From a virus, in IMG/VR virus record IMGVR_UViG_3300025137_000344, positions 1 to 21,958 of that record: a DNA stretch of 21,958 bases; one strand, written 5' to 3'. Of this stretch, positions 1 through 5,315 are shown piece by piece. The notes under the pieces were generated by a model that was not told where the DNA came from, did no database searches, and saw nothing but the letters and a program-made list of their open reading frames with translations. How positions within the stretch are numbered: position 1 is the first letter of the stretch; each line of letters starts with the position of its first letter. A program made the position numbers and the translations under genes.

Positions 1-339
1 TTCTTCATGATAACCTTCTTCTAAAAAGGTAGTAAGGTCTACAATCTCATCGACTGATCTATTACAAGAACTAGTAGTACCCTCGTTATCGTTGGCTAAA
101 ACACATCGACCTGCATAAGCTTGGTCACCTAATTTAAACCATCTGTTTTGGTTATTAAAACGTCCTTCATCATCAACAATCATAATAACATCTGCACCTA
201 AATAAACTATATCTATTAGATTGCATTGCATAGTTGTTTTAACTTGGGAAATTAAATCTTCCTCGTTAAAAACTACTCTACTAACACTTTCATCAAAAGG
301 GTCTATTAATATTAAATCAACTTCATTTTTATTACTCAT
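1..339 (-). CDS. DUF3846-like phage protein, C-terminus cut by the window edge
   Basis: This frame is open from an ATG at 337-339 to the left edge, giving 113 residues with no stop. A GGGAGC ribosome-binding site lies about 7 bases upstream of the ATG. The middle of the protein has the pattern VDDEGRF...W.KLGDQAYAGRCVLANDNEG. This is the arrangement I associate with DUF3846: a 'D-x-G-x-h' strand followed by 'h-G-x-x-h-x-G-x-x-x-h...D-x-E-G'. Such proteins occur in phages and plasmids and have no established biochemical role. It is the most distal gene of the left-pointing cluster in the window, 12 bases beyond the end of the 89-residue gene. The reading frame is certain; the family call is moderate and made from pattern memory. 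Confidence 0.75.
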   Translation of the reverse strand, partial: MSNKNEVDLILIDPFDESVSRVVFNEEDLISQVKTTMQCNLIDIVYLGADVIMIVDDEGRFNNQNRWFKLGDQAYAGRCVLANDNEGTTSSCNRSVDEIVDLTTFLEEGYHEE

Positions 340-351
340 AGTCTTGCTCCC

Positions 352-621
352 TTAGTACATTAATCTTTTGATATAAGATTCAGTACCATTATCAACTATC
401 TTGTATTGATAGTTTTCGTCGTTCCAACTATGACCGCACCAAGCACCGCCATTAGTTTCAGCATCTTTATAAGTAAAATGGCTACTCACTAAACGCCAGT
501 CCCAAAGTCCATCTAGAGGTTTTTCAAATACTCGGTATCTGAGTACTTTTTCATCGTAATAATGATTACCTCTCTGGTCTTCGTAAACGCCTTTTTCTAT
601 TTCTTTATATACTGGCTTCAT
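352..621 (-). CDS. hypothetical protein, 89 aa
   Basis: I do not recognise this protein. It is acidic to neutral and rich in aromatic residues, with a motif GNHYYDEK near residues 19-26 and GGAWCGHSWND near residues 58-68. It has no membrane segment and no cysteine pair. Its ATG overlaps the TGA of the preceding 59-residue gene (ATGA), so translation is probably coupled. The dense Trp/Tyr content suggests a compact folded domain, but no role can be assigned. Confidence 0.75.
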   Translation of the reverse strand: MKPVYKEIEKGVYEDQRGNHYYDEKVLRYRVFEKPLDGLWDWRLVSSHFTYKDAETNGGAWCGHSWNDENYQYKIVDNGTESYIKRLMY

Positions 622-797
622 GGTTCTATCATATCCATTCTTGCTGGTATAACATGTATAAAGTTACACAAAATACAACATCTACCTTCTGCGTAAGGCT
701 CAGCGTTTTCACCTGAGTCCCAGTACACTTTACCTTCTGGGGTTTTTTTCTGTTCTATGTCACCTTTACAGATAACACACTTTTTTGGTTCACTCAT
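618..797 (-). CDS. small Cys-rich (zinc-ribbon-like) phage protein, 59 aa
   Basis: An ATG at 795-797 follows a GGAGAAAACT ribosome-binding site and opens a 59-residue frame ending at TGA 618-620. The protein has a CVIC pair at residues 7-10 and an EGRCCILCN motif near residues 37-45, giving a CxxC...CCxxC layout that should bind one zinc ion. The middle has the signature GENAEPYAEGRC, followed by VIPAR. I recognise this as a recurrent small phage protein ('NAEP...GRCC..CN') of unknown function. It shares its stop with the ATG of the next gene. The family is common, but no role (DNA, RNA or protein binding) is established. Confidence 0.8.
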   Translation of the reverse strand: MSEPKKCVICKGDIEQKKTPEGKVYWDSGENAEPYAEGRCCILCNFIHVIPARMDMIEP

Positions 798-833
798 AGT
801 TTTCTCCTTTATTAATTAACTATACATATAGTA

Positions 834-1034
834 TTACTTGGATGGGCTAAGTGGTAAAGCATCGTCAAAAGTATCTTTATTTGGGTAAACCTCTTTATAA
901 CAAGCTTTACAGACACACATGGTCATAGTTTTCATAGGGTGTAAAGTATATTTAGTCCACACCTTTGTTTTATTTTTACCGAATAATGTAGGGACTATCG
1001 GCTCCCTACATTTATCGCATCGTAAGTGTTTCAA
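834..1034 (-). CDS. small Cys-rich protein, 66 aa, TTG start
   Basis: The frame starts at a TTG (1032-1034) that overlaps the TGA of the 88-residue gene (TTGA), so translation probably depends on re-initiation. The next in-frame ATG would remove the first cysteine pair. Cysteines C6 and C9 (CDKC) and C40, C42 and C45 (CVCKAC) could form a zinc-binding knuckle. The protein is basic in the middle and ends in a short acidic/proline tail. The family was not recognised. It is one of three Cys-pair mini-proteins within about 1.3 kb, a pattern typical of phage early regions that encode host-takeover factors, though that role is only inference here. Confidence 0.65.
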   Translation of the reverse strand: MKHLRCDKCREPIVPTLFGKNKTKVWTKYTLHPMKTMTMCVCKACYKEVYPNKDTFDDALPLSPSK

Positions 1035-1297
1035 CTGACAATCTCTAAGGTTTTAATCTTATTGATATCGTAATTAAGGTCAGTAGCAGTATACAAACCA
1101 CCAGCTAATGCCTCTTTTACTGTTTTACCATTTACGGACTTAACTCTAGCGTTATTGTCCTCACTGGTCACTTTTTTACCTGTTGCTTTTAATTTAGCAT
1201 CAGGGTGAAATTTACCAAACTTCACTTTAGGTGTAGTCTTGGCTATCCTTACTTGGCTTTTCACCGAGTTAAGTTTTTTTGCTGTAGCTTTAGTCAT
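1031..1297 (-). CDS. basic hypothetical protein, 88 aa, with a C-terminal module shared with the 180-aa protein at 5299-5841
   Basis: The first 55 residues are very rich in Lys and Ala with few acidic residues, which suggests nucleic-acid binding or a flexible basic tail. The last 30 residues (VKEALAGGLYTATDLNYDI) are less charged. They align by eye with the end of the 180-residue protein (VLDKGVLTLNDIKYDI): both have a Leu, a Gly, a Thr, an Asp and a terminal YDI at matching spacing. The gene has a strong GGAGGG ribosome-binding site and sits about 45 bases downstream of a candidate promoter (1342-1370). Function is unknown. Confidence 0.75.
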   Translation of the reverse strand: MTKATAKKLNSVKSQVRIAKTTPKVKFGKFHPDAKLKATGKKVTSEDNNARVKSVNGKTVKEALAGGLYTATDLNYDINKIKTLEIVS

Positions 1298-1341
1298 ATT
1301 ATTGCCCTCCTTAAAAGGTTAGTTATTAAAGTTACTGAGTA

Positions 1342-1370
1342 ATAATAGGGTACATCAAAAGTAAAGTAAA
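1342..1370 (-). promoter_or_regulatory. candidate sigma70-type promoter P1 for the 88-aa gene block
   Basis: Read on the minus strand, TTTACT (1365-1370) is followed after exactly 17 bases by TATTAT (1342-1347). The start codon of the 88-residue gene lies 45 bases further on. The same -35-like hexamer and the same 17-base spacing recur at 2599-2627 and 4911-4939, which raises confidence in all three. Confidence 0.5.
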
Positions 1371-1409
1371 CCATAGTCAAAAGGTTTTAAATGAAGTGTT
1401 TGGTGTGAT

Positions 1410-1612
1410 GATGAAGTCAATATGGAGCCCCTCACGAGGAACTTCAACAACTTAATCCGCCACCAAACGAGCGGATAAATATAATTAACCCTCGTGAAGA
1501 GAAAAAGTGTGGCATTGGCTCAGTATAAATACTAAGCACTAGCCACTTGGAAGTCTAGTAGTTTAGAGTCACTTCTCGGGATAACTTCCTAGCACCCGAT
1601 GGCTGACTTTGC
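1410..1612 (-). ncRNA. candidate structured non-coding RNA (three helical domains, two possible pseudoknots)
   Basis: No credible protein is encoded here, yet the stretch is full of helices. Domain 1: 1604-1608 with 1567-1571, then 1595-1599 with 1576-1580; its loop (1583-1589) pairs with 1549-1555, a 7-bp pseudoknot. Domain 2: 1542-1546 with 1509-1513, then 1530-1537 with 1518-1525 around a 4-base loop. Domain 3: a 12-bp helix, 1490-1501 with 1428-1439, enclosing a 6-bp hairpin (1471-1476 with 1455-1460). A 7-bp helix (1440-1446 with 1412-1418) crosses it. Several positions pair as U-G on the minus strand but would be C-A mismatches on the plus strand (in 1518-1537, in 1428-1501 and in the pseudoknot), which fixes the likely strand. 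I recognise no known RNA class. Confidence 0.6.
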
Positions 1613-1647
1613 AAGTTTTCTAAGATTAACCAGTTATTATTATGAAA

Positions 1648-1675
1648 TTTAAAAAACGACTAATTGTTTTTTAAA
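1648..1675 (-). terminator. A/T-only 10-bp hairpin, possible weak terminator
   Basis: A perfect 10-base inverted repeat (arms 1648-1657 and 1666-1675, 8-base loop) lies between the end of the 61-residue gene and the structured RNA. On the minus strand the hairpin ends in a U-run that lies within the stem, so it may stop or pause transcription, but it has only one G-C pair. A second helix, 1751-1758 with 1680-1687 (8 bp), lies just upstream on the minus strand. The gap 1298-1765 thus holds a promoter, the RNA candidate and these two helices, with no coding sequence that I can support. Confidence 0.3.
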
Positions 1676-1765
1676 AAGACTTTACTCTCTGGTGTCACAC
1701 ACATCTTAGATCGATTTCGCCGTATACTTACTGAACAGCTGTTGATCGGTGAGTAAAGCCAAACA

Positions 1766-1951
1766 TCATGAAAACAGTTTTACTAAGTTTTCGTATCTCT
1801 CGCTGGGTAAGTGCTGTAAGTGTTTAGGTCTTTGACGTGAGTCTAGGTAATGTCTAGCACCACACTCCTCACACTCCATAACACTTTCTAGTACTCCCTG
1901 TGAATTAATTTTTATACCGTTACGCCAGTCATGTTTACATGCACTATCCAT
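1766..1951 (-). CDS. small zinc-ribbon-like protein, 61 aa
   Basis: The frame could be opened further upstream, but I chose the ATG at 1949-1951. It sits 7 bases after GGAGG and leaves only an 8-base overlap with the preceding gene. The protein has C5 and H7 (CKHDW) and C27 and C30 (CEECG) followed by ARHYLDSRQRP, a C-x-H...C-x-x-C layout typical of a small zinc ribbon. Phages often carry similar 'C.H.W...C..CG' mini-proteins of unknown function. It is the last gene before the structured RNA region. Confidence 0.75.
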   Translation of the reverse strand: MDSACKHDWRNGIKINSQGVLESVMECEECGARHYLDSRQRPKHLQHLPSERYENLVKLFS

Positions 1952-2144
1952 TAGTAGCCTCCGCTCTATTATTAATAGCATCAGCAAGCTCAATATGTGA
2001 TTCTACACATAACTTGATTTGTATAAAAGCACCATAGTTAGCTAAACTGCCTTCTATGTCGTTAGAGTCATTCATACTCGCGGTCATTACTTTATTTATA
2101 AGGGCTAAAGATTTTCCTAGCTCCTTTTTAGTTTCTTCATCCAT
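1944..2144 (-). CDS. hypothetical protein, 66 aa
   Basis: This is a small acidic, probably all-helical protein (residues 2-22 and 35-60 look helical), with one cysteine and no recognisable motif. Its ATG has an AGGAG ribosome-binding site 7 bases upstream, and a TTAATTAAT stretch precedes that. Its end overlaps the next gene by 8 bases. The family was not recognised. Confidence 0.7.
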   Translation of the reverse strand: MDEETKKELGKSLALINKVMTASMNDSNDIEGSLANYGAFIQIKLCVESHIELADAINNRAEATNG

Positions 2145-2184
2145 ATATATCTCCTATATATAATTAATTAAAAGTAAACTATAA

Positions 2185-2493
2185 CTATGATCCTTTATTA
2201 GGTATAGGATAGTCAAAATCTTTTATATTGAGTTCAAAGTGGTCTATTTGTCTAGCAAACAGCTCAGTAGTTGGTGGGTCGGGGTAGTTGTATGCGTCGT
2301 TAGTAAAGCTTTCTTCTAGGGTTACTTTTCTTACTATGCCGTCGCTTAAACCTTTATTGGCTCTATCAACTGCGTCATCTAATGAATTGGCTTTGACAGG
2401 GTACATCTCTACGTGTATAGTGGTGAGTGGTACATAGTATGTCTTCAAGTTTGGGTTATCACTGACTAATTTTAGTTTAGTTTTGTCTTTCAT
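2185..2493 (-). CDS. hypothetical protein, 102 aa
   Basis: I place the start at the ATG 2491-2493, directly after AGGAGCAAT. An in-frame GTG further upstream (2530-2532) falls inside a hairpin and lacks a ribosome-binding site. The protein begins with a strongly basic segment. It then has a TTIHVEMYPVKANSLDDAVD stretch that looks like a beta-strand/helix pair of the kind in small 'DUF'-type alpha-beta phage proteins, where a strand is followed by 'A-x-S-x-x-x-A' and a helix. Function is unknown. A promoter and a structured leader (2509-2627) lie immediately upstream. Confidence 0.75.
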   Translation of the reverse strand: MKDKTKLKLVSDNPNLKTYYVPLTTIHVEMYPVKANSLDDAVDRANKGLSDGIVRKVTLEESFTNDAYNYPDPPTTELFARQIDHFELNIKDFDYPIPNKGS

Positions 2494-2508
2494 ATTGCTC
2501 CTAGTAAG

Positions 2509-2576
2509 GTGGGCAGTTATAGTGATGCCCACACTTTGTGCTAGAAATTACGCTGCATTCAGTTACAGACTAGCAC
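2509..2576 (-). promoter_or_regulatory. structured 5' leader with two hairpins ahead of the 102-aa gene
   Basis: Read on the minus strand, the leader forms a 7-bp stem (2570-2576 with 2538-2544) enclosing a 5-bp hairpin (2564-2568 with 2553-2557, including one G-U pair that exists only on this strand). A 6-bp G+C-rich hairpin follows (2527-2532 with 2509-2514). It ends a few bases before the AGGAG ribosome-binding site at 2498-2502. This could be a cis-regulatory leader or a protein/ligand binding site. No known riboswitch was recognised. Confidence 0.4.
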
Positions 2577-2598
2577 TAGTTACTAACTAACTAAACTA

Positions 2599-2627
2599 AT
2601 TAAACCTTACATCCTTACCATAGTAAA
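2599..2627 (-). promoter_or_regulatory. candidate sigma70-type promoter P2
   Basis: On the minus strand, TTTACT (2622-2627) is followed after 17 bases by TTTAAT (2599-2604). The -35 hexamer starts right after the stop codon of the oxygenase gene, and the transcript would include the whole structured leader at 2509-2576. Confidence 0.5.
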
Positions 2628-2629
2628 GC

Positions 2630-3328
2630 CTAATCATACGCTCCTAGTAACCAAAATACCAATAAGTATCTATCACCTTTACCCACTTTTAGACCACGGT
2701 GCATGTGTGTAAAACTAGGGAAGAATAACGCATGACCTCTGGGTAAAGGGGGTACAACTCCCCTACCATGAAACTCAGTACCTCCACCTTCATAGTCCCC
2801 AGTATTTAAAGGCACTACTACGCTTATATCAGCACTAGCGTCATGATGCCACTCACCTTGTTCTCTTTTAGCTAGATTATAGTTAGCTAACTGTATTGAA
2901 TTTATTTTTAAACTGTAGCGTTGCCACACTGCGGTAAATAAAGGGTTCATGTGGTTGAGTACCACGCTGTGTAGATTTTCAGAAAGTTGTGGAATGTTAT
3001 CTTGTAGAGTTACTTCAGGGATCTGTCGTAGTTCATCTTCGTCATCGTTTTCGGTAAAACCTAAATAATGCTCGATGTTTTTAATTTCGTCAAGCATCAT
3101 ATCACAAAAATCTTCCGTAAATAAAGGCACGGAGTAAACGTCAGGTAATTCTTCTTTTATATATTCTTGTAAAGGTATTTTTAATTCTTGAGTACCGTCT
3201 CCTGAATGAAATTTTATAATTTCAGGTTCTGAGTCTTGTATTAATGCCAAGGTAGTCTTATCAATCATCCAATCTGATTGTATAGCTAACATAGTATTTT
3301 TAATTCTATAAGGTTTTGATCTATCCAT
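2630..3328 (-). CDS. 2OG-Fe(II) oxygenase, prolyl-4-hydroxylase type
   Basis: This 232-residue protein should use Fe(II) and 2-oxoglutarate to hydroxylate a substrate. The C-terminal half carries the double-stranded beta-helix signature: H161-x-D163 (WHHDAS), a following VVPLNTGDYEGGGTEF strand pair typical of the P4H subgroup, the distal iron ligand H210 (HMHRG) and R220 for 2-oxoglutarate (GDRYLLVFW). All metal and co-substrate ligands are therefore present. The first 130 residues are not recognised and may serve substrate recognition. Oxygenases of this type are common in marine phages with unknown substrates (protein, or in other subgroups nucleic acid). It is not of the TET/JBP subgroup, and it lies about 8 kb from the base-modification genes. 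The gene starts at ATG in a TAATG overlap with the preceding gene. Confidence 0.88.
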   Translation of the reverse strand: MDRSKPYRIKNTMLAIQSDWMIDKTTLALIQDSEPEIIKFHSGDGTQELKIPLQEYIKEELPDVYSVPLFTEDFCDMMLDEIKNIEHYLGFTENDDEDELRQIPEVTLQDNIPQLSENLHSVVLNHMNPLFTAVWQRYSLKINSIQLANYNLAKREQGEWHHDASADISVVVPLNTGDYEGGGTEFHGRGVVPPLPRGHALFFPSFTHMHRGLKVGKGDRYLLVFWLLGAYD

Positions 3329-3489
3329 TATTTGTCCTTTTTAAATAGTTTGTCAGCGGTTTTTTGCAGGGAACGCTCTAATAATTTATCTGCTAAGTCA
3401 CTGATCTTCGGTGTCTTTTTGAATATTTTATCCCAGTTATTTTTTATTTTGCTCGTATCTTCTGGACGTCTTTTACTACCTTTACTCAC
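3328..3489 (-). CDS. small conserved phage protein (SKGSKRRP family), 53 aa, GTG start
   Basis: A GTG at 3487-3489, preceded by AAGGAG, opens a 53-residue frame ending in TAA 3328-3330, which overlaps the next ATG. The N-terminus SKGSKRRPED followed by NNWDKIF matches a widespread tiny phage protein ('SKGSKQRP...nWD.iFg'). Such proteins are often encoded near packaging or replication genes and have no known role. It is highly basic and probably helical. It overlaps the terminase small subunit gene by 8 bases, so the two are likely co-translated. Confidence 0.78.
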   Translation of the reverse strand: MSKGSKRRPEDTSKIKNNWDKIFKKTPKISDLADKLLERSLQKTADKLFKKDK

Positions 3490-3958
3490 TTTCTATTTCT
3501 CCTTCTATGATTTTACCTGCTGGGAGTATCCCGCCAGTATCGTAATACATTTGTTTCATACGCTCTAAAACTTCTTCTTTTGACATAGTGTCAACTCTAT
3601 TGACAGTTAACTCACTACGATTAACATAAAGTCCTGCTGCTTTACCTCTAGCAACTTCCGCAGTTACCGCAGCAGACCATGCACCATTACGTACAGCACC
3701 TTCTCTTATATCTCGCAGATCAGTAAGATGGGTAGCTAAGTTAAGCTCAACTTTATTTGCAGCTTTTTCTTGTAATGCACCTATTCTTTGTTTAACTAGT
3801 GGGTTAGCTTCTGAGTCTAATAAATACCCAGCACGCGTGGCATTTTTCTCACTGTACCCTGCGTCAACTGCAGCATCTTTCTTTTTCATGCCTTTGGCTA
3901 CGTTTTGCGCATACTTCTCTTGTTTAGGAGTTAGTTTTTTTGTTTTTTCTTTTGTCAT
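3482..3958 (-). CDS. terS: terminase small subunit
   Basis: The small terminase subunit recognises the phage packaging site and recruits the large-subunit motor. This 158-residue protein has the expected size. Its N-terminus (residues 9-50) follows the Terminase_2 pattern: LTPKQEKYAQNVAKG, then DAAVDAGYSEKNATRAGYLL, which is the helix-turn-helix DNA-binding segment. A central oligomerisation helix follows, then WSAAVTAEVARGKAAGLY, a segment typical of this family. The acidic C-terminal tail should contact the large subunit. No large subunit is present in the window. The gene instead sits among small early genes. The start ATG follows GGAAAC and overlaps the previous gene by 35 bases. Confidence 0.85.
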   Translation of the reverse strand: MTKEKTKKLTPKQEKYAQNVAKGMKKKDAAVDAGYSEKNATRAGYLLDSEANPLVKQRIGALQEKAANKVELNLATHLTDLRDIREGAVRNGAWSAAVTAEVARGKAAGLYVNRSELTVNRVDTMSKEEVLERMKQMYYDTGGILPAGKIIEGEIESE

Positions 3959-4436
3959 TTTGTTTCCATTGTGCGTGTTTATGGTATTCTAAACGCTCTT
4001 TGTATTTTTTATCATTCTTTTCTTTTAGCCTACGATAACTTGCCGTAGCTAACCCCACACCACAATGTTCTTTATGGGAAAGTTGTAGTTGTTCAAAACC
4101 GTCATATATTACTAAAAGCTCATGTTCTATTTTAGCTTCTTGCTGAAGTTCGTGATTATAAATAGCCACACTCAGTATATCTTCGTCAATGTGGTAGTCG
4201 TCAAGTGAACCAAAAGCCATAGCTGAACCACCAAGTATCTCGTCATACTTAATAGATGAATCAGACATAATAGTTCTAGCCCCACCACCGTTTTTCTGTA
4301 AATCACCATAAATATTTTTATTCATATCATAACCTTTTTGTTTTCGACACTCTTCACTACAGTATTTCATACCTTTAGATTGTTGTTCTGAGGTTATAGG
4401 TTTATTACATTTTGAATAAAAACAAAGCACTTCCAT
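3924..4436 (-). CDS. hypothetical protein with N-terminal zinc-ribbon-like motif, 170 aa
   Basis: The N-terminus carries C5, C10, C26 and C30 (CFYSKCNKP...YCSEEC), a layout that could bind zinc in the style of 'C-x4-C...C-x3-C' knuckles in phage proteins with a 'YCSEECR' motif. The central part is acidic and the last 40 residues are strongly Lys-rich. The function was not recognised. It overlaps the terminase small subunit gene by 35 bases, in a different frame; both frames look genuine because the shared segment is Lys-rich in each. A role tied to packaging or DNA is only a guess from position. Confidence 0.72.
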   Translation of the reverse strand: MEVLCFYSKCNKPITSEQQSKGMKYCSEECRKQKGYDMNKNIYGDLQKNGGGARTIMSDSSIKYDEILGGSAMAFGSLDDYHIDEDILSVAIYNHELQQEAKIEHELLVIYDGFEQLQLSHKEHCGVGLATASYRRLKEKNDKKYKERLEYHKHAQWKQNDKRKNKKTNS

Positions 4437-4440
4437 TATA

Positions 4441-4677
4441 TCAAGTTTTTCTCCATATACGAAGTAACTTAGGTACTTGATCTGTGTAGGTTCTAGTCAC
4501 CATGGTTTTATCATTTCTTATACCGTAGTTACTTGCCGCAACACGTATTTTTGCAGCCACTTTAGGATCAGTGTATTCAATGTCCATGTGATCGCCTGTG
4601 TTGAGTCTGTAAAAATGGTATTTTTGGTTAGAAGTTTCTGCTCTGTCTGGTATCGGTATTTGAGTATTATTTTCCAT
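4441..4677 (-). CDS. small phage protein with ...AASNYG...RIWR motif, 78 aa
   Basis: The start is the ATG at 4675-4677; the longer in-frame start would overlap the upstream gene by 80 bases. The N-terminal IPIPDR, the central AKIRVAASNYGIRNDKTMVTRT and the C-terminal LLRIWRK resemble a small protein common in phages and plasmids. In that family a 'v..A...yg......r......RvWR' segment forms a compact helix-strand-strand DNA-mimic or DNA-binding-like fold. No function is established. A GGAGG lies 11 bases upstream, inside the preceding gene. Confidence 0.75.
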   Translation of the reverse strand: MENNTQIPIPDRAETSNQKYHFYRLNTGDHMDIEYTDPKVAAKIRVAASNYGIRNDKTMVTRTYTDQVPKLLRIWRKT

Positions 4678-4882
4678 TAACAAGTATGCCTCCACCTTTC
4701 CAGAAGTAACCATCCTGTTGTTTATTTTCTGTTCGATTAAATACATAGATAGTTTCTGGGTTATATCTTTGATCTATGAGGTTACAACACGACTCTATTT
4801 CACTTTCTTCGTAACAGATAATTTCTTCCCTGTTATCAAGTGATCTAGTGCCGTAACTCATTACCCACGTGTCTTTTGCCAT
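4667..4882 (-). CDS. hypothetical protein, 71 aa
   Basis: A small acidic protein with two adjacent cysteines near residues 32-33 and a C-terminal YFWKGGGILVNGK tail. The family was not recognised. The ATG follows AGGAG and is the first gene after candidate promoter P3 (4911-4939), so it leads the block that runs through the terminase small subunit and oxygenase genes. Confidence 0.7.
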   Translation of the reverse strand: MAKDTWVMSYGTRSLDNREEIICYEESEIESCCNLIDQRYNPETIYVFNRTENKQQDGYFWKGGGILVNGK

Positions 4883-4910
4883 ACTTAACTCCTATTAATA
4901 TATACCTTAT

Positions 4911-4939
4911 ATCATATTAATGTTTAGTATATAAGTAAA
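4911..4939 (-). promoter_or_regulatory. candidate sigma70-type promoter P3
   Basis: On the minus strand, TTTACT (4934-4939) is followed after exactly 17 bases by TATGAT (4911-4916), then an AGGAG ribosome-binding site and the ATG of the 71-residue gene. This is the best match of the three TTTACT promoters to the sigma70 form. Confidence 0.55.
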
Positions 4940-4987
4940 GCATCTTCTAAAAATACTTTATAGGTCGAGACGGTTTGATTTACTAGG

Positions 4988-5024
4988 TAAGGCGTTAGTA
5001 TTAAGCTATATAATCAACGCCTTA
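4988..5024 (-). terminator. 9-bp hairpin downstream of the 87-aa gene, without U-tract
   Basis: Arms 4988-4996 and 5016-5024 form a perfect 9-bp stem with a 19-base loop, 28 bases after the stop of the 87-residue gene and 48 bases before promoter P3. Neither strand shows a run of U after it, so it may protect the 3' end or mark a processing site rather than terminate. A smaller hairpin (about 5029-5041) lies just before it on the minus strand. Confidence 0.4.
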
Positions 5025-5051
5025 AAACGGCTCACAGTAAGCTTAATAGGG

Positions 5052-5315
5052 TTAAGAATAAAAGGGTACTTTATTTACTTTAAGGAATCGAAACTTACTT
5101 TCACCAGTAATGTTTTTTGAAGCTTTTAGTATAGAATTACTGATTTGATCTTTGTGTGTATCTAACCATTCAGGTAGGTAAAAATTATGAATTACAGATG
5201 TTTCTGCTAAGTTGACCTGTACGTTTAGTCTCATAGGTTCTTGTATTTTTAATTTAGGATCGTAGTAAACCACTTCCGCTATAGAGATAAACTTTTCTTT
5301 AATGTTTCTTGACAT
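5052..5315 (-). CDS. hypothetical protein, 87 aa
   Basis: A mixed alpha-beta protein with alternating hydrophobic strands (FISIAEVVYY, RLNVQVNL, FRFLKVNKV) around a helical middle. No cysteines and no recognised motif. It overlaps the 180-residue gene by 17 bases and has only a weak ribosome-binding site, so it is probably translated by coupling. It is the last gene of the block led by the DUF932 gene. Confidence 0.7.
   Translation of the reverse strand: MSRNIKEKFISIAEVVYYDPKLKIQEPMRLNVQVNLAETSVIHNFYLPEWLDTHKDQISNSILKASKNITGESKFRFLKVNKVPFYS

Noticed and set aside
1410-1612. The structured RNA as tRNA, tmRNA, RNase P or a group I intron
   Set aside because: No T-loop GGTTCGA, CCA end, tmRNA ends, RNase P core or intron P7-like core was found, and the flanking genes are not split.
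2494-2532. Upstream GTG start for the 102-aa gene
   Set aside because: The GTG is part of a hairpin and lacks a ribosome-binding site, while the ATG at 2491-2493 directly follows AGGAG.
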